From positions 80,256,862 to 80,320,861 of the forward strand of contig NC_080584.1 of assembly GCF_029962835.1 (NCBI RefSeq): a stretch of DNA of 64,000 nt, given 5' to 3'. Shown here in pieces: positions 37,786-48,979 of the stretch. The first letter of the stretch is position 1. Each line of letters starts with the position of its first letter. The position numbers and the translations under genes are program-made. The stretch comes from Magnolia sinica. Its lineage: Eukaryota > Streptophyta > Magnoliopsida > Magnoliales > Magnoliaceae. A model generated the notes under the pieces. That model did not search any database, was not told where the DNA came from, and saw only the letters and a list, made by a program, of their open reading frames with translations.

Positions 37786-38205
37786 CGCAAAAATGAAGTA
37801 CATCCAAATCTGAAGTGTTCCACATCACAAGATTATAGTGGTGATTGAACGCCCGCCATTAAAAACTTCATAAGGCTCATTGTAATGTTTATTTTCCATC
37901 CAACCTATTGATTAAGTCACACGGAATGAGAAGAAAGGAAAACACAAACATCAGCTTCATACAAAACGTTTATGCCCCCTGAAAGATTTTAATGGTGGGT
38001 GTTGAGTCACCGTTTTTTCCTGTGCTGTGATTCACATGAGATTTGTATCTACTTTATTTCCTAGCCCATGCCTTCAAATAATCTGAAAAAATGAATGAAC
38101 CACGTGGATAAAACACATACATTATAATGGGCCTACAGAGAACCATACATCATGATGGCCCACAGAGAACCATCCAGTCGCTACTGGCGTCAGTAGGTAA
38201 TCCAG
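37786..38205. mobile_element. hairpin MITE, partial
   Basis: The right arm is present ('aaaaaatgaatgaaccacg', 'aaacacatacattataatgg') with a repeated 'cagagaaccat' and an outer 'cgctactggcgtcagtag'. The left arm begins at 'gcaaaaatgaagtacatcc', so its outer part is missing. Confidence 0.6.
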
Positions 38206-38474
38206 ATCTCACTTTATACAAGTCCTTACTTCTTGTACGTGGTTTGATGAATGATGGGCACATATGATACTTTTCTTTGGGCTCAATATAGTGCATCCAA
38301 AGTATGACCAGTTGCACATAATCGAATTTGTGGCCAACCTGATGAGTGTGACACATGATCTTCAAAGCCGTGGTAGCCTTTTAGATGGCCAAGAAAATTT
38401 CTGTCCACATTTATCTTGGTCGAATAATAGTCGTTCAAATCTTACTGTATTGGTGTAGCAAATAGAAGAGATGA

Positions 38475-40745
38475 TCACTTACCTACAATTAGTTTAGCCC
38501 TACCAGGGCCCGGGTCTATCAGGTGAGACATTAGAAACCATACAAACGTGAGAAGCTCTCCACCTTTACTAAGGCGTTGAGCATGGGCTATCCCGCTACA
38601 GTTACATGCAGCGTAGGATAGCATCTCAACCCATACCTCACAGATCAGGGCCCATCTCTGCGTCACCTTCACTTTATCTTTCAGCTTCTTCGCGAGAATA
38701 CATGCATCGAACAACACCGATTTGCTCCAGTCTCCTTTCACTTCGATGGGATCTGCTACCGTATTCACCGATAGTAGATCTTCGCATGCGGACTGTCGTT
38801 CCTTTTCCCGTTCTTCCTCCGAATATTGGGAAGAGCAGAAAATGGGGGATGCAAGGTACGGGTTCTCCCTAAATGGCTTTCGGAGGAAGAATTTTCGGGC
38901 TTCAGCACTGGTCTCCAGGAACCTAATCACGGCCGATGATGACATCATGGAAGGCTGCATGACGAGAAGATATATCATGTAATCAGATATAAGCTTACTT
39001 AGTCGGCGATGTATGGTTGTTGAAATGGGGACTGCCTCATTTTCTTGGTTGACTGCTTCATTTTCTTGGTTAAGGTCGTTTGGTCCCTTGTTTTTACTGT
39101 TGTTATTTGTGGGAGGCGTCTTGCCAACGTCCTCGTTGGTGTAATAACAAATGGTGGTGGCGATATGCCACCTTAGCAGACTCTCATCGAATTCGACCTG
39201 GATGCTGTCGCCAAACTGACTGAGGTAGCCCCTCTGCTCGAGGGCCCATTGGCCCCGGACGGCCTTGGGCTGTTTCATGATCTCGGTTTTCTTCTTCAAC
39301 TCGTGAAAGATGATATTCTTCATATCTTCGGAGACAGCTACATGGTAGGTGTATTGCATCTCCTTCATGAGGTTACCCAACATTTTGCATGGCAGCACAG
39401 CCAAGGCCTTCTGGATGTACGAGGCCTCAAAGAACTTCCCACAGAGGGTGTGTCGATTAGCAATCCGTCTCAGGTACTGATCATGTTGAGGGATACAAGT
39501 GTCTATCAGATTATATTGCATGATGGATACGGACCATCGATCATGAGGCAGTAAGTTAGCTATGATCTTAAAGACTATGGGACCGAGCATTGGAATCTTG
39601 ACGGCAGACCAGTTGGAGATCAGGAGCATGATAAAAGCCACAAAATCCAAGGCAATAGCGCCACCTAGCAACGTGTAGGTGATGGCGATGTCGAGTGGGA
39701 GGAAGTCGCGTTTGTTGGTGCAGAAGAAAAGCAAGAAAGCAGTCATGATCGAGCAAGAGCAAATGGCCCGTAAGATGTAGCCGACGATATTGTGCACCAC
39801 GGCAGCCTTAGTGAAGAGCACATCGTAGATGAATTCGAGCTCGTACTCAACGACCCGGAACGCGTCCTCTGGGAACCACCTCAGGAAGGTGTTGCGGCTC
39901 TCTACCTGGTCGTGGAAGCTGGCCATGAGATCAATGATAAGGCCCTTGAAGTTCTTGAAGAAGCGGTGAGCCTTGTACATTCTCGTCAATTCGTCCATTT
40001 CCTGTTGCTGCATCTCGATATCATGGGCTTCGGGCTTTGTGCTATTCACTATCTGCGCGGGGATCCCTGCCTCTTTTTTCGACTGGTGTTCCTCCATAAG
40101 CTTGGCGTAGTTCGTACCGGGGCCCAACTTTTCAAGCATCGAGTCCCGGAAGCCATCCATGCTCGCGAGGTAGAGCGCATACGTCCGCTCTCCATACTTG
40201 ATAATCCCAGCAACAAACATGAATAGAGTCGGGGCTAGGAGCTTGTTTTTTGGCACGGAAAGCAAGAAAACGTAACCAGCCAAGCCAACCTCAAACATCA
40301 CTCCAAGCAAATGCCTAAGCCACAGCTCATTGTCTTCCATCGCAAAGGCCGTGATCGTGTCAGGTCCACCGAGGTGCAAAAGAAGGAAGGGGGCCCAGAA
40401 GGCTAGAGCGTTGTTGTTGGAGGATTTTTCAACGTTGTGCTTTGGACCACCAGAAGAGGCCATGATTTTGACGCCGGGCTTGCTGTTGCCACCGGTTGTA
40501 TCTGACGTGTCCCCTACGCTGTTGGAGAGGAGGCCCAGTGCGAAAACAGCCAACCAGTCGGCAAGCAGGTAGAGGGACCATGTGAATATGATGAGTGGCT
40601 TTGATGCCGTCCGTTTGCGTAGGGTCACCAAGAAGATGAGAAGGATTTGCACCAACAGACTACAGAGAACGAAGACCCGAACGTCCCAGTTATTCCACAA
40701 GTTTCTCACAGGCTTAGAAAATACTTCCACTCTTCCTTCTTCCAT
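38475..40745 (-). CDS. DUF4220/DUF594 multi-pass membrane protein (756 aa)
   Basis: A plant-specific family of unknown biochemical function with an N-terminal DUF4220 domain and a C-terminal DUF594 domain. The frame is intact in one exon. Numbering from the chosen Met: hydrophobic segments at about 24-43, 51-74, 112-134, 150-165 and 170-183. Family signatures are 'FWAPFLLLHLGGPDTITAF' (116-134), 'WLRHLLG' and 'IIKYGERTYAL'. Two further hydrophobic segments follow in the middle, and the DUF594 block 'MLSYAACNCSGIAHAQRLSK' then 'GGELLTFVWFLM' is near the end. The start at 40745 ('aagATGGaag') is preferred because relatives begin shortly before 'PVRNLWN'. An upstream in-frame ATG at 40793 lies inside an LTR and would add five LTR-coded residues. 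'TTGTAG|GTAAGT' at the 3' end could be a splice donor, so a short further exon is possible. A copia element begins 33 bp upstream of the ATG. Confidence 0.92.
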   Translation of the reverse strand: MEEGRVEVFSKPVRNLWNNWDVRVFVLCSLLVQILLIFLVTLRKRTASKPLIIFTWSLYLLADWLAVFALGLLSNSVGDTSDTTGGNSKPGVKIMASSGGPKHNVEKSSNNNALAFWAPFLLLHLGGPDTITAFAMEDNELWLRHLLGVMFEVGLAGYVFLLSVPKNKLLAPTLFMFVAGIIKYGERTYALYLASMDGFRDSMLEKLGPGTNYAKLMEEHQSKKEAGIPAQIVNSTKPEAHDIEMQQQEMDELTRMYKAHRFFKNFKGLIIDLMASFHDQVESRNTFLRWFPEDAFRVVEYELEFIYDVLFTKAAVVHNIVGYILRAICSCSIMTAFLLFFCTNKRDFLPLDIAITYTLLGGAIALDFVAFIMLLISNWSAVKIPMLGPIVFKIIANLLPHDRWSVSIMQYNLIDTCIPQHDQYLRRIANRHTLCGKFFEASYIQKALAVLPCKMLGNLMKEMQYTYHVAVSEDMKNIIFHELKKKTEIMKQPKAVRGQWALEQRGYLSQFGDSIQVEFDESLLRWHIATTICYYTNEDVGKTPPTNNNSKNKGPNDLNQENEAVNQENEAVPISTTIHRRLSKLISDYMIYLLVMQPSMMSSSAVIRFLETSAEARKFFLRKPFRENPYLASPIFCSSQYSEEEREKERQSACEDLLSVNTVADPIEVKGDWSKSVLFDACILAKKLKDKVKVTQRWALICEVWVEMLSYAACNCSGIAHAQRLSKGGELLTFVWFLMSHLIDPGPGRAKLIVGK

Positions 40746-40773
40746 CTTGGCAAAAATATCAAACATGTTAGAA

Positions 40774-40778
40774 GTAAG
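40774..40778. repeat. target duplication GTAAG, left copy
   Basis: GTAAG directly precedes the copia LTR at 40779 and recurs at 46271-46275 after its other end. Confidence 0.92.
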
Positions 40779-40928
40779 TGAAGAGTTGAACATGAAAAGT
40801 AAATGTAATTTTATTTATTACAAATACTTGTACACAATATGGGTACACTTTACAACACTCACAACTATCACTCTTGAATGACAACTCTCACACACAAGAA
40901 AAAATTCTTTTGAACTCTTAATACTTGG

Positions 40929-42943
40929 TGTAATAACCCTAAATTTTGGTACATTATAAAAAAAAACTAAATTAAATATCTAAAAATTTTATTTTTAAAT
41001 AAAAAATAAAAACAAGTCAATAGTTGAGTTGGTAGTGAAATTCTTAATTGAGAGAGAGGTTTAGGAATCGATTCTTAAAGTAATAATAATAAATTTTTTA
41101 TCAAATATCATAAAAAAATTCAAATTCAGGATAAGGGAGGATGTGCTCATCCTATCTTATGAGAATTTTCTTTAAAAATGGATACGAAAAGTTTCTGTAT
41201 TAAAAAAAAAAAAAAAAGAGATAGGAAGCCCTAAAGTAAAAGGAAGAAGAAATTTTAAGAAGGCTCGATCAGGTAAGTTCCAATCGTTAGATCTTTTTAA
41301 CTTTTTATTTTGTTGTTAATTTTTTCTTGATCTATACAATGGATGGCGTGGATCATCCACACCATTATTGTATAGGTGTGTAGAGTCAATTTTAAAAAAG
41401 TGATGTTTTTATGATTTCGGTCTAATTAGTAATATTTTAGGAATAAATTAAATGGATAGAATCTGATTATGCTAAGATAGATCTCTACAGATATATGATC
41501 CCTAAGGCCAAAATATACAAGGGCCATAATTTTTAGATCAATCTAACAATCAGATAGGCCATATTAGTCGGATCTAAAAGTGTTTAATAAAGGAATCTTA
41601 GATTTTTACGTAAGTGTTGGTATCACTTGGTGTAGAAGGTCGAGTTGGGCCATCGGTGTATGTGTGGTTAGATCCACACCATCCATCTAATGTGTAAAGG
41701 CAAAATATGATAATACCTCAAGAATCTGGATGATCCAATCATCCGGTGGGCCACCCCGATTAATTATTTGACATTCAATTTCAGGTTTTAGATTTTAGCT
41801 TTAAGATGTTAATCAAAGGTGGGCTCCACCATGTAATACAAATAAATGAATAATAATATCGTTGATATAATTGATAGGACCCCGGAATTCAAATTAACCT
41901 AATTACATTGCAAAGTCAATACTACCAAACTCAGGTGAGTAACCTAACTTGTCTCATAATTCATTAAAATTAAAATAAATCATTGTGATTGTTTGATTGA
42001 TTTACTGGTTTGAATATTTTGATATGATAATTGTATGATAAATTTATATGTGAATATTTTAATCGAGACAACTATGCCAAATATGAAAAATATGCATTTA
42101 CATATCATCCCTCATTCATTGTATTGCATAATACATGGTCGATCTTAGGGGCCCTCCTTGAAAGAAATGTCGATCTTAGTAGAGCGTTACTAGATGCGGG
42201 CTATGCCCAAGCCTACCGAAAAGTGGAAGCCTACCCAACGGGTGGATGCGGGTTGACGACCTCCAACCCAAGCAGATGGATGATCATCCCATCTGATGTA
42301 TTCATACATCATTTTACATTCATATCTTTGTACATGTATTTATGTATTATTTTAATTGTTATGATTATGAACCATGCTGGGTTATATCATTAAGCCTGCC
42401 CAGCTTACATTTTTATTGATGGAAAAATCGTACAGAGGAGCTATTAGCAGATGATGTGCCGTAAGAATCGGAAGGATCTACTATACCTGAACACGACCTA
42501 CCTGAAACATGACCATACTTATCCGAGGATGAAGTGGTGGCATTAGAAAATTTTTTATTATATATTTTATTTTGTTAGCACAGTTTAATTAACGAATAAT
42601 GCATACTGGCATTTATTTTGAGATTTTAAGCAATTATTTAGATTTATTTCTTTGTAATAATGTTAGCATGGAATAAATATCATTATATTATAATGGTATA
42701 ATAAATGAATGATTTTAAAGTTTATTTTATTTTAAGAGTCGTCAAGATTTATATATGTTTAGTTGATTGGTGCTAAGTATTATGCATGTGTGATTGAGAT
42801 TATGATAGACCTTATACTGAATATAGGTATCATCTCTGATTAAACTGATTAATGAATTAAATTAGTACACTTTGTGTACGAGTTACGAACTGAAACTCAG
42901 GTCTGAGGGTGCACACTCTATACCCGGATTTCGGGGCGTGACA
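40929..42943 (-). mobile_element. solo LTR, Ty3/gypsy type, nested in the copia 3' LTR
   Basis: A 2015-bp segment runs from TGTAATAACCC to GGGGCGTGACA on the plus strand. It interrupts the copia LTR and is flanked by the 5-bp repeat CTTGG (40924-40928 and 42944-42948). On the minus strand it begins 'TGTCACGCCCCGAAATCCGG', a typical gypsy LTR start. No internal region is present, so it is a solo LTR left by LTR-LTR recombination. It must be younger than the copia element. Confidence 0.88.
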
Positions 42944-43023
42944 CTTGGATACCTTGCTTTCACTCTCGAATTCACTCTTTGTTGTTTTTATGTTTTTGTA
43001 TTATGTACAAATGAGGCTCTTCC

Positions 43024-43034
43024 TATATTTATAG
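43024..43034 (-). promoter_or_regulatory. TATA box of the copia 3' LTR
   Basis: CTATAAATATA on the minus strand, conserved in the 5' LTR near 45990-46000. It lies downstream of the heat-element array in the direction of transcription. Confidence 0.6.
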
Positions 43035-43112
43035 AGAGCTATGGAAGATTGTAGAATCAATATAACTCTAAAGAGTTCTAGAAGCTTCCAAATATCTTAT
43101 AAGGTTCTATTA

Positions 43113-43285
43113 TATTCCAGAACATTCTAAGAGAATCCGGAAGGTTCTAGCATAGTCCGGAACATTTCGGAAGAGTCAGGAAAACTCTATCAACTTCTAG
43201 AAGTTTCCAGAATGTTCTAGAAAATTCTAAAATTTTTTAAAAATATTTGGAAGTTTCCGGAAGACTCCGGAATATTCAAGAGAGG
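43113..43285 (-). promoter_or_regulatory. heat-shock-element array in the copia 3' LTR
   Basis: The HSF binding site is made of alternating nGAAn/nTTCn pentamers. At 43194-43228 seven perfect pentamers abut (CTTCT AGAAG TTTCC, then AGAAT, GTTCT, AGAAA, ATTCT). The flanks from about 43113 continue largely in the same 5-bp register with partial pentamers, and another near-perfect run (GGAAG TTTCC GGAAG) lies at about 43249-43278. HSF binding is inferred. Confidence 0.7.
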
Positions 43286-46044
43286 TAGTGATGACATTTA
43301 ACACTCCCCCTCAGCACCAACTCTCACAATTCTGCCTTGGTCATCATGTCAAGTTGCTTTTTTGAATTTGGTGAACTTAGCATTGCTTTCGTGAGTATGT
43401 TTGTAACTTGGTTGTCGATCTTCACATCCTTGGGTTTTGGAACTAGTTCCCAATTCTGATTTTGATTCAATGCCTTAATCTCTTCTTCCATCACCTTCTG
43501 CCATTTTATGTCTCGGGATGCTTTTTTAAATGTTGTTGGCTCTTTCACGGTCTCTTCTTCTGCTAAGGCAGCCTCCACGTATCTTGGGTTAGGCTTTCTC
43601 TGTCTAGTCGACCTCCTAAGTGGTGAGTTGTCTACTGCAACCTCCTGTTGACTCGGCCGAAGCTCTTCTGAACTACTTTAATGTACTCCAGTTTGCCAAG
43701 GACTCATCGATTTATCTGGTGTTCCAGACAGATTAGGCACTTGCTCACCATCTCCTACTGTAGGCATCAACTCATTAGTTGAACTAGGAGATTCTTCACC
43801 TTCCCTTGTCTCCCCCATCTTCTCATGTAGATCATCTTCTAAGTCTTGAGAGTTTGGCAGCTACTCTTTCAGTGGCGACCACCATGATGAGGCTTCATCA
43901 AAGACAACATTTCTAGATATGTAGCACCAACTAGTTGTAGGGTTGCAACATTTCCACCCTTTCTTTTCACTGCTATAGCCCAAAAAGATGTAACAAATCG
44001 CCTTCTTATCAAACTTGCTACGCAAGTGATCAGGCACAAACACATAGCATACACATCCTAAGACTCGGAAGTGACTCACCTTGGGCTTTATGTTCCATAG
44101 TTCCTTGAAGGGTGAGACAAAGCCTAGTTTTGCATGTGGTAGCCTATTGATCACATAAGCTGCTGTTTGCATGCATTCTGCCCAGAATCGGCTGGGCACA
44201 TTCTTTGCATGTAGCATGCTTCGACATATCTCTGCAAGATGACAATTTTTTCTTTCAGCAACGCCGTTTTGTTATGGAGTGCTCGAATAAGTCAATTGTC
44301 GTCGAATTCTACACTTATATTACATAATTTGAGAACTCTTTCGACGTATACTCTCCACCATTATCCGTTCGCAAGCATCGGATCCTTCTATAGAACTCAC
44401 TTTCGACATTTTCCCGAAATTCTTTAAATTTTAATAAAGTTTCTGACTTCTCTTTTATGAAGTAAACCCAAATATACCTTGAGAAGTCGTCAATGAAGGT
44501 CACCATGTAACTCATGCCACTAATCGATGCTTGTTTTACCTGTCCGAACATGTCTGAGTGGACAAGCTCCAAGGGTTCTTTAGCTCTAAACTTTGATTCT
44601 TCATATGGCAATTGGTGTGCTTTGCCATATTAACACCCTACACAAATTATATCTTCTCGAACATCCAGCTAGGGAAGACTTTTGAGCATAGCCTTCTTCA
44701 TCATTATCTTTAGCTTATGATAACTCACGTGCCCTAAACGTGCATGCCAGAGATCTGCAGTCTCATTTTTCCGAGTCTTATCTACATAAGCTGATTCAGC
44801 TAACATTACGTAGATTGACTCCAAGCGTCGTCCTTCCATGATAGGCGTACCTAATGGGTTAAGTTTCAGTACACCTTAATATCCTCCGGTCCAAATACTA
44901 CATAATTCCCAGAAGATGTCAGTTGTGATACTGACAACAGGTTTTTCTTCATCTCTAGCACGTGATAAACATCTCGAAACTTTACTTGATTAGGGCTAAA
45001 TCGAGGTGTGATAGTAGTCATGCCTACGTGAGTTATCGGCAACCTTGAATTATTAGCTGTTACCACCACCCGATCTCCTTTGTAGGCAGATAAACTTGAC
45101 AGTTTCTTCTTATCACCTATCATGTGGTTTGAGAACCCTGAATCAATGATCTAATCATCATTGTAGTTGATAGCTCCTTGATTGGAAACTGCGGCAAGGA
45201 CTATTTCACCCGTCTCTGTCACTATTGAGGAAGCAACTACTTCGTCAGTGACTGTGTTAGACTGCTTGAGTAGTTCATCAAAATCTATCTCCTTCTCTAA
45301 ACAATCTCCTTGGGTGGTGAACATTAACTCATTCTCCAAATATTGAAGTCAAGCATCATTTATTTTTGAAAACAATGATGCAAAGGTGTCCCATGCCATC
45401 TTGGGTGTGTCGTCATCCTTGATTTGCCCGAGCAACTCATCCTCAATGGTTGACTTGAGCACGTGCATTGCCTTCCCGGCCTTAATCTTCCACTTTCGGA
45501 GTGCTTCAGCATTTTCTTTAGAAGGTGGGGTAATCTCATTCCCATTAACAACCTCCCACAAATCCTGCCCTTTAAGGTAGGAGATAATGCGAATCCTCTA
45601 ACTTTGATAGTTGTGGTTGTTAAGTCTCGTAACTCCGCTTGTTGTGTTCGCAAGATCCGCCATCGTGACTTGGTATGATTATCACTCCCTTTACCAAGCA
45701 AGCCAACAAACTTCACAGTCTCTAAACTGTGCACGATCACCTTAAAAAAGGATCCCGACCAAACCTTACTCTGATATCAAATTGAAGAGTTGAACACGAC
45801 AAGTAAATATAATTTTATTTATTACAAATACTTATACACAACAAGAGTATACTTTACAACATACACAACAACTCTTACACACAAGGAAAAACTCTTTTGA
45901 ACTCTTAATACTTGGACACCTTGCTTTCACTCTTGAATTCACTCTTTGTTGTTTTTATGTTTTTGTATTATATACAAATGAGACTCTTTCCATATTTATA
46001 GAGAGCTATGGATGATTCTAGAATCAATATAACTCTAACGAGTT

Positions 46045-46250
46045 CTAGAAGCTTCCAAATATCATATAAGGTTCTATTATATTCCGGAACATTCTAAGAG
46101 AATCCGAAAGGTTCTAGCATAGTCTGGAACATTTCAGAAGAGTCAAGAAAACTCTATCAAACTCTAGAAGTTTCCAAAAGGTTCTAGAAAATTCTAAAAT
46201 TTTTCAAAAATGTTTGGAAGTTTCCGGAAGACTCCGAAATATTCAAGAGA
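46045..46250 (-). promoter_or_regulatory. heat-shock-element array in the copia 5' LTR
   Basis: The counterpart of the 3' LTR array. Pentamers AGAAG, TTTCC, (AAAAG), GTTCT, AGAAA and ATTCT run at 46166-46195, and GGAAG TTTCC GGAAG follows further right. One pentamer has decayed relative to the other LTR. Confidence 0.68.
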
Positions 46251-46270
46251 GGTGGTGATGACATTTAACA

Positions 46271-46275
46271 GTAAG
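46271..46275. repeat. target duplication GTAAG, right copy
   Basis: The partner of 40774-40778. Sequence beyond it (46276 onward) is the former 5' flank of the DUF4220 gene. Confidence 0.92.
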
Positions 46276-46498
46276 ATCGGTTCCATGATACATGGATCCG
46301 ACAGCCAGAAACAGCTGATTGCCATGAGTTCTGCCACCTCTCTAATAGCCCATCAGGTGGTCAGTACAAATTGATCGACGCATTCGCCGGTCCTATTCCG
46401 TTCCGGATCAACAAGACTTATTGGTCCGTATCAGGTGGGTTTGTCCCACAAATCGTGTTGGTCCAGTCATCATTTGGTCCACACATGTAGCCTGAACA
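46276..46498. other. displaced 5' flank of the DUF4220 gene
   Basis: Before the copia insertion this sequence adjoined the DUF4220 start region. It probably contained promoter or leader sequence, but I see no decisive TATA box. Segmental duplication copy A begins right after it. Confidence 0.4.
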
Positions 46499-46582
46499 TG
46501 GACTGTTGGCATATTTTCTAAAGCTGTCCATTTTTCCTATGTTTGAGGCTTATCAGATGAACTAACCTCCCCGGGTTTGAAT

Positions 46583-46745
46583 CCTTAACCTCAGTGGTAG
46601 ACTCTGAGGAGTTTCAACATGAGGTCTTGGGTTCAATACTCATAAATGGTAAAATCCTGCGACGGCAGTGTGCGTGGGTGTGTGTGTCAGGTGCATGTGT
46701 TAAAAAGAAAAAAATTAAAAAAAGAAGAAGAAGAAGAAGAAGAAC
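46583..46745 (+). mobile_element. tRNA-derived SINE (copy A)
   Basis: An A-box-like 'ctcagtggtagac' and a B-box-like 'gggttcaatactc' are followed by a body with 'gtgtgcgtgggtgtgtgtg' and an A-rich (GAA)n tail. The same sequence is at 58705-58907. A minus-strand relative is at 47929-48095. Confidence 0.55.
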
Positions 46746-46776
46746 TAACATCACCGAATTTTGGACGTTGCATAGC

Positions 46777-47321
46777 TTCCACCCAGGATCCAGCCATGTG
46801 GGTGCAACCCTGACCGTGGGACCACCTCAATATATGACTTGTATATCAATGCAGCCATACATTTTTTCAGCAGATTTTAGAACATGGTCCCACAAATAAG
46901 GCAGTTCCAAATCTCAGCTGAACAACACCACGGCAAAACAGTGGTGATTGAACGGCAACCATTAAAAGCTTCCTACGGCCCAATGTAATTTTTATTTGTT
47001 ATCCAAACTGTTGATTAGGTCATAGAGACCTCCACGAAGGGAAAACATAAATAGTAGCCTGTTTATTTGCCATCCAACCTGTTGATTAGGTCAGGCATAC
47101 TTGGAAGAGGAGAAAACAGAAATATCAGCTTAATCCAAAATGTTGGTGATCCCAGTAGTGTGTTCACCTGAGATTTGGACCTGACACATTTTCGAGTCCA
47201 TGCTATAAAGTGATATTAAAAAATGGATGTACGCTATGTATAAAATGCACACTGGCGGGCACATCAGAGCACGGAGCAGTAGCCAGCTACTGTCAGCATC
47301 ACTAGGCAATCCGCGTCTGTG
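46777..47321. mobile_element. fused pair of hairpin MITEs (copy A)
   Basis: The left part matches the start of the B-copy hairpin at 58943-59222. The right part matches the end of the B-copy hairpin at 59557-60049. Sequence between the two is absent, which gives a composite hairpin-like unit. Confidence 0.7.
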
Positions 47322-47744
47322 GCCAAAGGGGCTGAGATGGGTCACTTACTAGATTCAACGGTGGCCGGATCTTGTGGCCCACTCTCCAAGTGTTTTGCGC
47401 CCTTCAAAGATAAGCTTTGACGTCACCACACCAAACGAGCCAAATCTACGACTTATTATCAAGCATCATCGTATATTAATTTATAGCACGCCAAAAGCAG
47501 AACAGCCAAACGTAAGAGGAAAGAGTCTTCTCCCCGCAAGCAAGGAAGATGTGCATCTTTATTCCCATGTACCAGCTGAAAAAGTGCAGATTTCCTAGTT
47601 TCACACGTGTGTAGTCCATATCTCATCTACTCACAATCACACGTGCCAACATAACACATTTTTCTGAGATCTGAGCTTTCCATCTGGTCACCACTTGGAT
47701 AAGACCCTGGTGGTAAAAATATTACGCTAATTCGCTCAATAAGC
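47322..47744. other. no gene recognised (copy A)
   Basis: Non-repetitive spacer with GATAAG at about 47410 and 'acacgtgt' motifs near 47604 and 47640. It could be an old promoter region, but no gene is attached. Confidence 0.3.
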
Positions 47745-48215
47745 ATCAGCCAAGATGGTGCCGCCCTTACTGTAGGGCACACTTTGATGTATGAATTCTA
47801 AATCGACTCCGTCTATCCGTTTTTACAATTTATTTTAGGACATGAGCCTAAAAACGCAGCAGATCCAAATTTCAGGTGGACCGCAGTGGTGGTTGTACAC
47901 CCTTACCATTAAAAGCTTCCTAAAGCATTTTATTATTATTTTTATTTTTTAACACACGCACGGTACCCCATGTACTCCCGCACTCACGCCATAGTGGGAT
48001 TTCACCACTTATATATAGGTAGTCACCCCAGGACCTCAAGTTGAAAAAGGTCTACCATAAGGCAAGGACTTGAACCCTGAGACTTGGTTCTGGTTGATTA
48101 TTGGGCATGTGCCCTAAATTGATTTAGCAAATCGGATGGACGGCGTGGATATAGAATACATACATCAAGGTGGACCCCATGGTAAGGTCTGCATATCTCA
48201 GGTGAGGTGGGCCAT
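47745..48215. mobile_element. hairpin MITE split by a SINE (copy A)
   Basis: The left arm is 'gggcacactttgatgtatg' and the right arm is 'cggatggacggcgtgg', then 'acatacatcaaggtgg'. A minus-strand SINE (47929-48095) sits inside it. Confidence 0.65.
47929..48095 (-). mobile_element. tRNA-derived SINE (copy A)
   Basis: On the minus strand it reads 'agggttcaagtccttgcc', 'atggtagac', 'cttgaggtcctgggg' and ends in '(TAA)n/A-rich' after 'gtgcgtgtgttaaaa'. It is the same family as the plus-strand SINE at 46583. Confidence 0.55.
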
Positions 48216-48623
48216 GTGGTGTGTATGTGTGGTGTTGGGGAAAAAGTAATTAAGTCCACCGAGGAAAGATTGGTTTCAATGTAGTAGATCTGGCACAGAG
48301 GGCATTTGGCGGCTGAAATTGGGATTAGACTCATTCCTGATTATGCAGGATAACTATCCAAACGGGCCCGTAGACCATTATACAATTTTATTTTATTTTT
48401 TAAATACATTACGTGTTGTTGTTAACCACGTAGCATCGTTTCACATTAATTAGAAATTGAAATCTCAACTATGGCAAAACCATTTTCGCTGCGGGAACCA
48501 ACCCTACGGGTCTAAAGCATGGCATCAATTTGTAAAGATGGCTATCGGTAGTCTTCTCCCTCCCATGCACGAAAGCATTTACTCTCTCTTTATCTCTTTA
48601 TCCCTCTTTTCCTTATCTTAATT
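48216..48623. other. no gene recognised (copy A)
   Basis: AT-rich spacer shared with copy B (60966-61340). The CACTA insertion follows. Confidence 0.4.
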
Positions 48624-48979
48624 CACTACACCAAAATTGTCCGTCTGGTACGGTCGGGATTTTAGTTCAGAAACGGCTCTAAGCCGTTTCTATTTGAAAT
48701 GGTAATCAGCCGTACTGGACTAATTGCTGCTATACGCTGTTATTTCAATTTTTTTGTTGGTGTGTCCTAATTGAGTCTTGGATGTTCTTATTTATTATTA
48801 TTATACTTTATTGTTTTATTTTGAAACAGATGGACGGAATGGATTCTATTATTAACCTCTGAGTGGACCTCAAATGGCTCGAGAGCCATATTACTATAAA
48901 GTACTGTAGACTACCAAATGTTTTACTTCATTTCCATACGCAAAAACGCCCTAATCCCTCATTTAACATCCACCGCCGT

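Larger units (their letters stand above)
40779..46270 (-). mobile_element. Ty1/copia LTR retrotransposon, broken, with heat-element LTRs
   Basis: The element reads on the minus strand. Its 5' LTR is 45783-46270 and its 3' LTR is 40779-43303, the latter holding a nested solo LTR. Both LTRs start TGTTAAAT and end CAACTCTTCA on the minus strand, and both ends are flanked by GTAAG. A Met-tRNA-type primer-binding site lies at about 45768-45779 and a polypurine tract at about 43304-43316. Recognisable parts are gag (about 45349-45740), a protease/pre-integrase zone (about 44866-45339), integrase (about 43861-44611) and remnants of reverse transcriptase and RNase H (about 43324-43578). It is broken at several points and cannot be autonomous. 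The last ~265 bp of the two LTRs differ at about 17 positions, suggesting an insertion a few million years ago. Confidence 0.92.

Noticed and set aside
40746-40793. Upstream in-frame ATG of the DUF4220 gene at 40793
   Set aside because: Its first five codons lie in the inserted LTR, and the family normally starts close to the Met at 40745.
42031-42393. 120-codon open frame
   Set aside because: It lies inside the solo LTR and has no similarity to retroelement proteins. LTRs are non-coding.
47374-47598. 74-codon open frame identical at 60106-60330
   Set aside because: Identity is explained by the young segmental duplication. The frame matches no known protein and has no coding signature.
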